This document shows, in pieces, positions 1 to 12,252 of a DNA stretch of 64,000 bases (within the stretch, counting starts at the first letter, position 1; each line of letters starts with the position of its first letter). The stretch is from Agroathelia rolfsii (Eukaryota > Basidiomycota > Agaricomycetes > Amylocorticiales > Amylocorticiaceae): NCBI GenBank assembly GCA_018343915.1, contig JABRWF010000005.1, forward strand, positions 2,081,001-2,145,000, read 5' to 3'. A program made the translations under genes and the position numbers. The notes beneath the pieces are model-generated. The model saw nothing but the letters and a program-made list of their open reading frames with translations. It ran no database searches and was not told the origin of the DNA.

Positions 1-154
1 CGACCCCGCGGGCCCGCACTCAAGTGTGAAGAGGACGTACGCAAACATGGACCGTGTCGTGGGCGCTGTGGATACTCTCCTCCGAAGTCGTATCTCCGGG
101 TTGGAAGAGTTGACGATTCAGGTGGAGGAGGTGCACCTGCCTATGAGAGCGTGA
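1..154 (+). CDS. 3' end of an unidentified protein-coding gene
   Basis: One frame, starting at base 2, is open from the left edge to a TGA at 152-154 and encodes about 50 residues. The tail is rich in alternating charged and hydrophobic residues (a stretch reading MDRVVGAVDTLLRSRI, then GLEELTIQVEEV) and could form a helix or short coiled coil. No family could be named from so short a piece. It points toward the minus-strand gene ending at 549, so the two genes are convergent. The left boundary is only the window edge. Confidence 0.5.
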   Translation, partial: DPAGPHSSVKRTYANMDRVVGAVDTLLRSRISGLEELTIQVEEVHLPMRA

Positions 155-548
155 TTCTGGACACTTGTGCTCTTTGTTTGGGTTGCTGTTACTATTCATC
201 GCTTTTAGTTTTTGCTGCTTCCTAGTCCTCCAGTCATGTGCTTACTGGTGCTTTCTTGCTTTGTCTCCTTTTTTTCATCTATGTTGGCATTTTTGTGGAT
301 CTGGTTCAGCTTCTCAAGTTTATGTTCTTTGCATACTGTAGGAGGCCGTAATGTGTAGGTTCTTTTTCGGATGGAGGAGGTCCATACGAGTGCTACTCGC
401 TGCTTAACAATTACCGCTCATTGTTTGAATCTATATTGTCTCATTCCCGAAGTTGATTGGCATAGTGATCACTATTACGGTATACGAATTCGAAGGTTTG
501 CAACCTGAAATGCACACGCTACAGATACAATCCGTGGGGTTTTGGAAG
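155..548. other. convergent 3' intergenic stretch
   Basis: T-rich sequence between the stop codons of two convergent genes. It presumably holds both 3' untranslated regions. I see no ORF, repeat or RNA gene. Confidence 0.5.
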
Positions 549-2179
549 CTACACAGAAAATACATCTACGCCTTCAGGCATACGCACTTCAATACTCGTA
601 CCTAAATACTCTTCCATACCCACTACACGATAAACGTATACCTCCTCCACGCTCATATCACCGAAATCGTACGTTGTCCGACGCGCGATATCGCCCACGC
701 GCTGTTCCACAACCTGTATCTCGCCAAGGCGTGCCTCATGTCCATCAGCAACATGGGATCCCAGAGGCTCAGAGTCCCGTGTAACAATCGCATCCTGCAT
801 AGGCATGAAGACATACCCGTTTTCATAAGGCATGCGCGCGTTCATCAACTGGATCACGTCTCCGCGGCGTAGGCAAGTGTCACCTCCGCGCCATACACCC
901 GATCCCTTTTTAGAAGAGAAGATCAAGTGTCCGTGTTTATACCACAAGCTAGGACATGGTGGGGGCATGTAATCAAACTGTTTGAAATACTCTATCGCTT
1001 CGCGTCCGAGGAAGCCAGAGCCTTGGCAGGCGCTATTGGCGTCTGCGTAGGTCTCCGCAAATATCGCTACGGTCTCGCCATATGTCTCATGTGCGGCCAA
1101 GAGTGCAGCGCGGTCCATTGTGTTGGGGGGTAAGCGCCAATGTGCACTGCGCTCACGGGGGGGAGAGGAAGGTGTAGAAGGGTTAAAGGTGACAGTATAC
1201 CAGCATATACTCAGGTCTACGAAGAACACGCAGGCAAAGATGGTTTTGTTATTTGGTCCGTATTGTTGGTAACCGGATTGAATGAACGTATCTGAGAGGC
1301 TGAGAAGAGGAGGGTACTGGGATTGGGTGTACCATGGGGCATCGTCATCACTATCCCATGATGTGGTTGGAGCGAAGTAGCGTGCGAGTTCTTCAGCGGA
1401 GCATTGAGCAGGTCTTGTACGGCTGGCGATTGGTGGCTGTCCTCGATACGACGTTGGATCATAAAGAAAGGAGATAGAAGCAGCATGTTCATGTTCTGAA
1501 GATTGATCGTATCGGGCTGAACTCAATCACGTACAGGAGCTCCACGACTAGGGGGTGGTGGTTGACGGATAGGGCTCGGAGAATGTGTAGACACTGGCCT
1601 TGGCCTTATAGGCACTTTTCCACCTGTATACCTAGCGAAGAATTCGTCCAGCCAGGCAAAGAATGTCTGCTTGTCGTCCTCAGATAGATTTGACCAATCA
1701 ATTCTGTCTGCTGTCATAACTGCACCCTGCTCGTCTTCAATCCGATAGCCAAACAAAGGGGACTCTTTGGGTCGACTATGATAAGAAATTGGAGGTGGAG
1801 ATGGACCGGATTGTGCTGTCTGTACACCCGGTCGCGAGCGCGATGCTACAGGCGGCGGTGGACCAGGCGACACTGGGTTTGAACTCGTGGTATAGCGGGG
1901 AGGTGTATCGTCATGAGAGAGATCGACACTTTGTTGTGGTGTACGATCTATGCTTCTACGGTTACTGTAGTCGATACTCGTGCGTGCTGGGGGAGGCTGG
2001 TTGTAATCAAAGGATGTTCTTGCAGTTGGAGTGCTCGAGTAGCGGTCGCGAGTGTTCTGTGCACCTGTCTTGGCCGAGGTCGCTGCCTTCTCGGCCTTGG
2101 CTCTCAGCTCAGCAACTACACAGAATATTAGAATTACACCAATCAATCAGTATAAAACTGGAGGCTAACAAGTAGGCAT
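549..2179 (-). CDS. BBC1/AIM3-like actin-patch protein (C-terminal domain, no SH3)
   Basis: Three exons: 2179-2170, 2115-1535 and 1436-549. The first exon is only 10 nt and gives the start MPTFAELRAKAEKAA. It joins through a 54-nt intron to a Pro/Ser/Arg-rich linker, and a 98-nt intron (1534-1437) then leads to a folded C-terminal part. That part has aromatic and cysteine-rich motifs (DDAPWY, FVDLSICWYTVTF, YMPPPCPS, HGHLIFS, LRRGDVIQ) resembling the C-terminal domain shared by fungal BBC1 (myosin-tail-interacting) and AIM3. Those proteins act at cortical actin patches during endocytosis. A short helical motif (SEDDKQTFFAWLDEFF) precedes the domain. Unlike BBC1, no SH3 domain is encoded at the N-terminus, so the layout is closer to AIM3. 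Family assignment is by motif memory; the exon structure is well supported. Confidence 0.7.
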
Positions 2180-2417
2180 GAGATAATGGGCTCGGCAGAA
2201 CGGGCTGAGTGCTGAATGATGATAGTGATAGTAAGAGATGAACAGATCAGACCACACAGCTGCATACAACCAGTGAAGTAGCCGCCTTTACAAACATTTA
2301 AAGCATAGACACAAAATTAAAATAATAACCTGCAACCCAGATGTAGAAAAAAAATAGGTACAAATCTACAAATACATCGTATAACATGCTCTAAGAGGTT
2401 AAGGATAATCAAATAAA

Positions 2418-4260
2418 TCATAACCCCTCCCACTCATCGTCGATGCCCTCTAGTATCCTCCATCTAACACCCTCACCAAGCCATCTTGCGATCCTTGCCA
2501 GATCTTTTTGTTCATTATCCTCGCCCTCATCCAATACCGTCATATCACCGGTCCCAGAGAGCGCAAGCACCGTCCACCCAAAGATAAGCATCCCTGGCGG
2601 TCTCTGCGCACCCAGTGCTTCCACTGCCGCCTCGCATGAATCCAACGTAGTCTCCAGCACTCGCTGATCCATCAAACTAGCCCGCTCGATGAGCGCTACA
2701 GGCGTATAGCACGGATATCCCGCACCCGTCAGTGCTTTGACCACTTCTCCCAGTCGAGCGACGCCCATGAGCAGTACAAGCGTTTGTGAGCGCGTATAGG
2801 TTGGGATTGAGCCCGCACGGCCGCCGCGTGCGACACCGGTAGCGATGTGCAAGCTTTCAGCGGCTCCGCGCTGCGTCACGGCGATCCTGGCAAGGGCGGG
2901 GCCTGCCAATGCAGCGCTCACGCCGGGAACAAGTACGGTGCGCAGACCAGCAGCACGGAAGTAGAGGATCTCTTCCCCAGCGCGGCCATATATGGTTGGA
3001 TCGCCTTGTTTGAGCTGTATCGTCCAAGCCAACAGAATATCTCAGCCTGATATCAAAGATATAGGAGTAAGCAAGGAAACGTACACGAACGACGCAAAGT
3101 CCTTTTTTGGCTGCTTCAATGGCAGCGTTCATCATCTCTGTCTGGGCATTGTCTGCATTGCCTGGGAATTTACGCGCAATGGTGATTGGGACATGGGGTG
3201 GTATAAGGGCCAATACCGAGGAAGGGACTAGCTTATCGGACAGCACAAGCTGGGCTCGTTCTGTGAGCAGCGTATATGCGGCGCGAGTGAGGAGTGCAGG
3301 GTGGCCTGGACCCGATCCAACGAGGTAGATTGTGCCGGGTATTGGCGGTATGTCGAGCGAGTGTTGTGAAGGCAGCGTAATAGATGTAGTAGTTGTTGGA
3401 ATGGGAACTAGACCAGATGATGACGAGGGTGAAGACGTAGTTACATGTTGTCCGTTGAGCACACCGGCTATCTCATCATGATTCAACCTTGCAAGACGGT
3501 CGATGGGCCAGTATTCGCTCACTTGCGCTACCCATTTCATGCGCCGCCTTGTGCGTTCTGCGGGACTTTCCTCCGTCTCTGCTAGCACACGGACAGGCAC
3601 AGGTCTGTTTGGTGTCGACTCCTCTTCATCGTCCTCCAGTGGCGCGTTTGGTATTTCTTGTTTAGCCATATCTCGCATCTCGCCCACACGGCTGACGGCC
3701 TCCCCGGATGCTTTGTCAAGCTTTGCTACCAAGTCGCGCTTGATCCGTGACGCAAGGCGGCATCCACGCCCGTTCGTAGTGACACCCACTTGGAGAGGGG
3801 ATGTTCCAAAGCGGTGAGTGGTCAAGAAAGAGACATCCGAGAGATCAGGTCGGTCAGCGACATTGAGGGGGATCCTTTCCTCGCGACATAATTTTACAAT
3901 GGCTTCGATATCAGCATTTTCCCTCCGAGGTGATGATAGCAGCAAAGTGTCCGTCACACAGATAAGTGAGGCGGGGTTAGGAGCCATGATAACCTGTCTC
4001 CGTTCGACACTTTCTTCGTCCAATATCTCTAGTTGTCCCTCTCGACATCGCCATTGTAGCTCATCACATGTAGAATCTATGCCTCCACGAGAAACGATGG
4101 TCACGTTTGCACCCGCCTCCAGGGCTGCAAATGCACGAGAGGCGGCAAGGGCCGCAGAGCCATAGATTACAATCCGTTTCTCAACAGCACGAAAGGACAG
4201 TAGCAGTGAGGCTCCTGGCTGAGGTGCCGGGTAGCCTGAAGAAGCGTTTGAAATCATCAC
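2418..4260 (-). CDS. MET1: siroheme biosynthesis enzyme: precorrin-2 dehydrogenase-like domain + uroporphyrinogen-III C-methyltransferase
   Basis: Two exons, 4260-3085 and 3014-2418, separated by a 70-nt intron; 590 aa, close to the size of yeast Met1p. Residues about 28-180 resemble the Met8/CysG NAD-binding domain, with the conserved Asp in NVAD (about D136) and a CysG-like SPLQVGVTTNG stretch. Residues about 308-590 are the SAM-dependent methyltransferase: GSGPG near 315-319, then QGDPTIYGRAGEE immediately after the intron. The enzyme converts uroporphyrinogen III to precorrin-2 on the way to siroheme, the cofactor of sulfite reductase (and nitrite reductase where present). The dinucleotide-binding glycine motif is GSAALAA rather than the usual GGGxVA, so the dehydrogenase half may be weak or inactive, and a separate Met8 might still be needed. 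A Ser/Thr-rich linker (about 270-300) joins the halves. Confidence 0.88.
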
Positions 4261-6288
4261 AAGACAAGACTGGCGAGAAATTATGCCCCCAAGGTCGATG
4301 TGTCAAGTCGAGTCCTGTTACTCAACTCTTGCTTATCTTGCCTGCTTATCTCGTTTGCCAAGTGTAGAATGTGAAAACTTTTTCTTCATTTTTTTTTTCT
4401 GGTCCTGGTTCAAAGAGCCTGCCATAGTTGTTCGTGATCATGAGCAATAGGTGAGGATTCGGCATATATTTCTCCTTTCGGAAGCCTCGGAAATCTCGGC
4501 CGAGCTGAGTCATCATCTGGGTATACTTTCCGCTTTCCAATACATTTATTGACCCGAGCTCAAGCTTGACCTGACGTCGTGTTTGACACGTAGATAATCC
4601 AACTTGTCTCATAAGATCTTGGTCACTTGGTCTTCAGTTGTGAATATACATTACAGCCTATGATGTTCCTTGAATTTGGGCAGCCTTACTCGTATCTATT
4701 TGTATTGGGTATTTCGGCCAGATAGCTACTAGTCGAGGCACTGGTATCCGTGTCCAGAACCATCTCTTAGCTTAGCAAAACGACTGGGGTATCAATAGAA
4801 AGACAAAAGAATAGCTTTTATCATTGTTTGCCATTGGGTCAGGCTCTTCAGCAATATGCGCCTGATCTGAAGGTACATCATTGCTTTCATATAGGAACTA
4901 ACGCCCAATATCTTCTTATAATTACACAATGACCATAATCATTCTAGGACCTGAACCGGAAACTTATTGAATCCAGGGTCAAATGGTTGTTCGAGCTGCA
5001 TGTGGTCGCCTTTCCTTCAATCCGCTTAACCCCATGCATTGTCAACTCGTAAAATCGAAAATTTGCATGTTTCATGGCGAAGATCAAGCGTGTTTTTTTT
5101 TTCCCAAGGCGTCATTCAGACAAGCTGAGGAGGCTCAGAAGATGATTCATCATCTAAAGTGCTTAGGTCAACTCATATCACGCAAGATTGCTTGTCTCGG
5201 TCCAAATCATGTACGTACATCGATCCACATGCAATTTGATTACGTCGGCGGCACTCTGGTCAGCTTGTGTCGTTAGATGTTTCAAATAACTCCAATTAGT
5301 GTTTCAAACAACGTTAGGCGCTCGTCTATGCTACACTATCTGGTAATGATGAGATCAAGAGACAAAGTTCCATCGATTTCATCCCGGCCTTCTCTCTGCC
5401 ATGCGGACGCTCTGTTCTATCACAAGTCATTGGAGTCTATATTGCGAAGCTTTGGTACATAAGTGCTCAAACTGTTGGCGTATAAACATGGGCTGGGGTA
5501 CATATTTAATCTTTTACTTTTACAAATCCATGTAGCATGACGTCTTGCCATTTCAATCATAATCTCGGCCCCTCAGTAATACAATAATTGCTCGAAGGAT
5601 TTGTTGGAGACACCCGTGTGAACTGCCCTGATTTTAGTCACTGTAGACCGAGAGATAAATATGTACATGCACTTGGCTAGACGCATATAACCGAGACACT
5701 CTGTTTATAGGCCGTTGTATCATTGGGATATAAACATCTGCTCTGCCGCTTTGGCCTCCCAAATTCATCCGATCACAAGAGCATGTATCCAGGTCGGATT
5801 GACACCGGCATATGCTCGGCACACAGATGTATTCTGCGTACCCATTTGAAGTTTCGCCTTGCCGCCCTCGACAAGTCGTTGGTTGCTAGTTCTGCTAAGA
5901 GAAATACATGCATTCATGTGTGATAGGACGTAGATCCATGTGTGTCTCATATAGCCATGAGGGGATCATCAGCACCATCACACCGCATTCGTGTGGCTGC
6001 AAGCGACGGTCGAGCGCAGCGCATGGGCCATCCGTCTCGTCGTCGCTGCCGTGAGCGTTGTCCGTGCCAACAGGGGACGGTAGATACCCGAAAGTGGCAA
6101 CGCCCGAGAGACGGTGGCAAAAACAGGCAGAGAAAGGCAAGGCCAGGGGAGGGACCTGTGACTGTTCTTCTGGCATACAGCACACTAATACAGCAGCTGC
6201 CAGCACATCCCCCTGCCACATACACCACCTCTACTATCCACAACACCACCACCACCACCACCTTCTAACCCCATCTGCGAGCACAACC
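4261..6288. other. intergenic region between divergent genes
   Basis: Two kilobases upstream of both the minus-strand siroheme gene and the plus-strand coiled-coil gene, so it holds both promoters. Only short ORFs without recognisable motifs occur. A CACCAC-rich tract just before 6270 lies in the probable 5' leader of the downstream gene. No tRNA or mobile element was seen. Confidence 0.5.
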
Positions 6289-7853
6289 ATGGCAGAGCCT
6301 GAGCATGACCCGAAACGCCCGGCTTCAATTGATCTTTCTCTCGAGCTGGAACGCCAGCTGGACGACGAAGACGAACCAACCTCCCCGCGTCGCAGCAGTA
6401 GTGACCGGCCGCCGTCACTGGATCCCTCTGTGTTGGCCTCCATTGTCACTCAACTGCGCATGAATCTCAATGAGGCTACCAAGGAGCGTGACGAGCTCGC
6501 TGCCATTGTGGCCGGCGCACATGGCCGTGAGGCTGAACTCAAGGACGCACTTCAGTACGCCAACGAGAAATGCACACAACTCGAATCCGAGCTGGCAGAA
6601 GCAAATCAGAAGATCAAAGACGATGAAGACAATATAAAGATGCTGCGCTCCAAAGTCGACGAAAGCAGGTTGGTGCGGTTTTATCAGCATGGGATGCCAA
6701 AGGCCCCCAATATTTGATATTCTTGGTTTCTGATGAACTCTATTCGATCAATCCCCGCATTTTCAGACGAGGTTTAATGCGGCTACAGTCAGAACGACGT
6801 CAGTCGTCTTCAACTATGGCGCTTGACATGTCTCGTGCTGGTATTCCAGCATTTACTAGCCCCGCCTCCGGCAAACGCATGTCTTTTACGCCTTTGACTG
6901 GTTCCGGCGTATCCATACAACGCATGCACAATCGCCAATCTTCCATTTCAGACTCCAACATTCCTCTTGGTGACCCCAATTCAGATCCATTTGAGACAAT
7001 TAGCTTGCATCCCAGCAGTCCCACAGCATCATCGTTCTCCGGCGTTGTTCCCCGGTCGCCTTCTCCGCCAAAGAATAATGGTCCACTGCCTCCGAGCAGC
7101 ACACGTCGCTTCTCCACATTGTTTAACAAGACATCACCACCCCAGGTGCCGGCCCAGCTGGCAGACACAACGGCGGTAGACTTGCAAGCAGAGTTAGAAG
7201 CACTTAAGCGTGAGCTGCGCGTAACGAAGGAGCAACTTGAAGAGACACGCGTTGAGCTAGCAGAAAGCAACGAAGCTCGCGAGGCAAGCGAGTCTTGTGT
7301 GTCGACACTGCGAGACTTCATTGCCGAGCATAATGTTGGTGTGCGCGAGCTGGAGTCCACTATACCGCCCCCACCTGTACCGGCACAGGAGCATAAACGG
7401 GCCCAGAGCTCCGGCTGGGGCTTTAACAAGCTCTGGAAGTCGGATCCTTCCCCAAGTGCGACGTCTCCCCAGGCAACGACAGGCCCCGGCGCTAGCAATC
7501 AGCCGTCAGAGCCGCTGTCGAAAAAGATCGGCGGATTCTTCTCCTCGGCGACGTCCTCGCGTGCATCTGTGTCTTCGATTGCATCTTCCTCAGACATTCA
7601 TCAAACAGAGCCTGTCACTGTCACTGCTACGCCCCGTCGTGCTGAATCGGACGGATCGTCCGTCGAAGATGAGGCAGAGCCCAGAAGCCCATCCACTAAG
7701 GCGGATGATAGTCACATCCTCGTTCGCGATGACGCCGCCTCGGCGAGGTCTGCCGAAATTGCTGCCCCGGCAAACGAGGTATCTATCAAGTTTGCTTCAC
7801 AGGAGGAGGAGACAGTACCTCTCACGCCTACACCTGTAGCCACAGCGGTATGA
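6289..7853 (+). CDS. coiled-coil, Ser/Pro-rich protein of unknown function
   Basis: Two exons, 6289-6668 and 6767-7853, around a 98-nt intron; 488 aa. The start at 6289 opens with an acidic, proline-containing segment. Residues about 55-127 form a charged heptad-like coiled coil (NLNEATKERDELAAIV and onward). The middle is low-complexity Ser/Pro/Thr sequence with repeated SPSPP-type patches. A second coiled coil (LEALKRELRVTKEQLEETR) sits near the centre. The C-terminus is Ser/Ala-rich and acidic. No catalytic domain, signal peptide or membrane segment is visible. The pattern suggests a scaffold or cytoskeleton-linked fungal protein, but I do not recognise the family and assign no function. 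Confidence 0.8.
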
Positions 7854-10800
7854 TTGATGGGATTGATTATACCGAAGTTATCATCCCGACGAATATCGAT
7901 TTCCTCATGCATGCTACGGTGCTTATGATAGACCGAGGAAGGAAGACCATCGCATTTTGGCTTGGCTGTTCTTCTCATATCCTCTCATGATTACCCCTTT
8001 TCACGTTATATATGCCCACGACACTCTCATGCGATGCATCAGGCATTAATACCGGAAGAACAAGAACAAGTAGTAAAAGAAGCAAACGAATACAAGATTA
8101 TAAGGTTGCATTGCATCGTATTTTTACCCCACTCTCTGCATCATCCCCTTTACTTTGTGCATTTATTCCATCCACATTATGATTTTCCCTTTCCGTCCTT
8201 TCTCTCTCTCCTTGTCTTTTCTTTACATTTTTGCTCACGGCTTTTTCGCCGATGGCAACCTTTTTTCGGATTTTATCTTTGCCCCTTTGATGGCCCTTGC
8301 GACATGATTCCTCTCCCTTCTCCGCCTTTCTAAAATCATCAGCTAATGATTTGTAGCGGTTCGAGAGGGGAGAATTAGAGGAGACGATCCATCACGGCCA
8401 ACAACATTTACCGACAACGGGAGGTGAAGGATTTTCTCGCTTGATTAATTTTCTTTTCCCTTCCCTTCTTACCGTATGTGCATGCTTCGTGCCTTTTTTT
8501 CTTTATCTCTTGTACATACTTGACTTCAACGAGACGGAATTTAATATGACTATAAGTTTTCTTTCTCGCCATTGCCAAGCCATGCGTGGCATTGTATATG
8601 TCTATTAATACTAGAAGGTGGGTTGTATTTAATCACCAATCGAGTGCGACTCAAGTGGCGTTTCGGCCGCCGCAGTGATCTGAATGACCCTGACGTAATT
8701 TTGATGTCGGGCTGGTTTTGTTCGTCGCCTGTAGTGTGTAGGAACTAAGTGAGTATGTGCATGACCATGACGGAGTGACTAGCGCCGTGTTAGTTTCAAT
8801 ATAATTAATTCTCGACAATATTTTTAGTGTTTAAACGAAGCCCTTTTCGCACTCTTCCGGGAGACCCACAAGCTGGGGCCCGAAATCTCCGTTGACGGAA
8901 AAAGAGAGATATACTGAGCCGGGCGGGCCTGAGAAAAGAAACGAGCTTGAAAAACATGCATATAACCTAATATATGCGTTGTTTTCTTTAGCTTCCTTTT
9001 ATGGTTCGTACTTGGCAAGAAAAAAAAAATTCTTCATAAAATTGGTAGCATCAATATCACTATCGAGCAACTAGTATAGGCGGACACGCTTGGTTCGTAA
9101 AAATGGCCTGGAGACGTGCAAACTGTTTTGAATTTACTCCGCATACATTCGGGTAAAGAATGAAGTACAAGGGTGATCACATATGTAACCAGGTAGAGGT
9201 GTAATATCCACTTGCATTTATTCATCTATTATCAGAGAAATTCATATTGTTGAGTCGCGATTGTAGTATACTAGTGGCCTTCAAGTTGATATGAATACAA
9301 AGAGGAGTTGCCACTATACTATGCTATGCTTAGCCTGGGTGCTAGCCCATCAAAACATATGGCTTTTCATCTAGCCTTAGTGAGTGTTCAAATTACGCAT
9401 CATTACGCATGTCTACGCCTTGACTAGACTCGTTTTCATCTCAGCAGCGCCTCTCATGATCGGACACATCCGCCAAAAAGATGTACAAAGTTACGGGGGC
9501 AACGACGACATCGATTACCACACACTTGCGTATGCGCACACTCGCACAAACCGCTCCTCCATGACCGGACGGCCTGCCTGGTTGAGGACCGCCTTATTTA
9601 CGCCCGCTCATGGTACGGAGAGGCGGAGGCGCGACAAATTGTGTGTTTGGTGTCATTCCCCTATCGGGATATGGTGATGGTGGCATTTAACTACTGTATA
9701 TCCCCATCACCATCGATCTTTTTTTTTCTTTCTCTGATCGTCCGGCGGTGGCGCCGTGTGATGTGTCTATGTCCCGCCGCGTGCACACACACAGACACAC
9801 GCACACTAGCGCGGATGCAAATCTGTTCAGTTTTCATTTTATTTCATTTTTCTCAAAACGCACGCATGGACGTAATGGCAATCACGATGTACTGACAGGC
9901 ATGGGCGCTCAATGTGGTTCAATAGGTCGCCGGGAAAATACGGTTTGGGTGATTCGGGGGGAGGGGGGGGGGGGAAGGACTTGAACGGCACGGTTATTGA
10001 TCATGAACCCTACTTGCGGCGAAGGGATCCGGAAAGAAGTGTTAAGGTACTAATACATAGATGAAATCTTTGTCTCGCAGAAACTGATAAATTATTGCAT
10101 GTCAACGCCGATGTGGTATGAACATGGTATAGTAGTAAATAGCAGAATGTATGCAGTGCGGCGGCAATAAAAATAGACTCATGCATGACCGAGTGTACAA
10201 TAGTGTGCACTGACCCAAGGTGGGATCCAGCCGTATCGGCGATAGTCAGGACGGAAATCAGAGTCAATAGAGTGTGCATCATCAGCGAGTCATAAGACGT
10301 TGGGCGTTTACGCATATACAAGCAGATGCATCAATCGCTAGCGCACTGGAACGCACAACGAGGCGCTAGGCAGGATGTCATTTCATCCTTCTCTCCACAG
10401 GGCGCACATTTCCATTCTCCGGATGTTTCATATTGTCCGCTATCACTCCAGCGAAGGGTCACGACGGACGGACATGAGCATGCATTGAGATGGGTTTATC
10501 TGATAAGAAAACACGTCGTGCGTTTTAGCTGTAAGAGAAGCATGCAGGCGGGGGTTGTTCGATCGGCCGTGATGCGCGTACAGTAACCAGTTAAGTCATC
10601 AAAAGCCAAGTACGATGCAGAAAGACGCCGAAGATGAATGATTGCATGCAAACCAGCCTAATAGGGTGATTCGGGGGCGGATGGGGAGCCACGGAACGAT
10701 CAATCAGATAGAAGCTATTATCGTGAGACGGCATAGAACGGGACGGCCAATATCGGGAACCCGAGTAGGGCCCACGACTCTTTCCTAAAAGATGATGGTC

Positions 10801-12252
10801 TTGCCATTCGAAAAGCAGTGTGTCGACCATGTGTTGCACAGAATCAAGACGAGCAGAGGTTGCTTTTACCGACACAGGTGCCAAGATAGGAGCTCCACCG
10901 ACTAATTACTCCTGTACGTAACAAAGCAGTGGAGACGAAGAACATGGATATGTAGATGAAGAACTAAAGATGATACCCACTATCAAGCCACTTTCGCCAC
11001 GACTAGGCGACGAAGTATTTTACCGGTAGCTGGGATCAAAATATGATCACAATGAAAAGACATCATTGTAAGAGCTACATCCTAGTCTACTAACGATGCT
11101 GAAGCCGCGGCTACGGTTATGGCAATAACCGGATGTGGCAATGTGTCGGATAGACTGGATTTTGTGTTCCTGTTGCCAATCATCCCACTAACAGTGACGT
11201 AGTATTTACATGCATCCAAGTTCGAATTGCCAGCACAACTTAAAGTCTCACGGTTTGGGACCGCGGACCTTCGGTGAATTACGAAGTTAGCAGGTACGTT
11301 GAACACCGTTGGGGGATCGGTTGAACGAGAGATGGCGTCCGAAGGAAGAGAAGAGAGGATATTATTGACACTCGGCCTTCGGTACATCTCGATCGTGAGC
11401 GTATGGATGCACTAGTGTGCATTCATTTGCGAAACATGCAAATCAAAGCCATCATCATGGCTGTGCATTGTTCGTTGCCGGCGCCAATCGTGCACGGGCA
11501 ACAGAGAGCCTTCCGGTGCCAGGACGGGCACCTGCCGTGCATTTTCACGGTCCTGAAAAACGTATCTTTTGTCACCCGCATATTGTAAGCGTAATGTCAA
11601 ATATAATATCGCGCACAATCAAGATGATGCCAAGGTCCAGACAGAAGGTAACCAAGTCGTCTCCGAGTCGGCATGGCTTACATATGCCAGTGGTGCTTAC
11701 ATATGCAGCTGCTTATTGCACCAGCCTGAGGTGATCCTGAGAGAACGAGATCGAATAGTCAGCTGATGAGGGGAAAATCCAACATGCAATCAGTGTTATC
11801 TTGAAGTACAAGAGAGACTGTATAGCCTGAGAGAGTTTACCACTCAGTTTGCAACAACGGACAGACTCGGATACGGAAGAAGAGAGAAAGAAGAAACAAA
11901 GCAAACCAGACAGGAGAAAATTGACCCGGCTTCTGACATTCAAGGCTATGCCGGGTTTCAGCCAGGTCGTCCCAGTCATGTCTCGCTGTGGGGGTGCCTT
12001 CATCCATTTCATCCGGCCGCCCCAGGGGCCCTCCTGTCGATGTCCGCTATCTCGACATCCGCTCATCTGGCACCTTCCATCTGAGATTTAGTTCGTGGTC
12101 GCCGGCCAGTTTATTTCATTTCATAAGGCTACTATTGGCAGTCGCTGGTACTTAACCAGACCGTCGCTTCTCCTAAACCACAATCATCCATCTCTCTCAC
12201 CCCGCGGGCTTACTATTCTCATCCTTCTAGCCAGTCAGAGTCGCAATTTCTT
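7854..12252. other. long gene-free stretch
   Basis: 4.4 kb with no supported gene. The first about 800 bases are T-rich and include the 3' region of the preceding gene. The rest holds only short ORFs in all frames, a CA/CACG-rich tract near 9782-9812 and a G-run at 9956-9974. The last few hundred bases are the promoter of the Zn2Cys6 gene. No tRNA fold, transposase motif or long repeat was found by eye. Confidence 0.5.
9956..9974 (+). repeat. interrupted poly-G run (G6-A-G12)
   Basis: Nineteen bases that are all G except one A (at 9962). No gene is near. It could be hypervariable or form G-quadruplex-like structure. Confidence 0.9.

Noticed and set aside
8340..8390. GGTTCGA sequence resembling a tRNA T-loop
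   Set aside because: No matching T-stem, acceptor stem or A box around it.
11210..11235. GTTCGAA sequence resembling a tRNA T-loop
   Set aside because: Flanking bases do not pair into a 5-bp stem and no D-arm is present.
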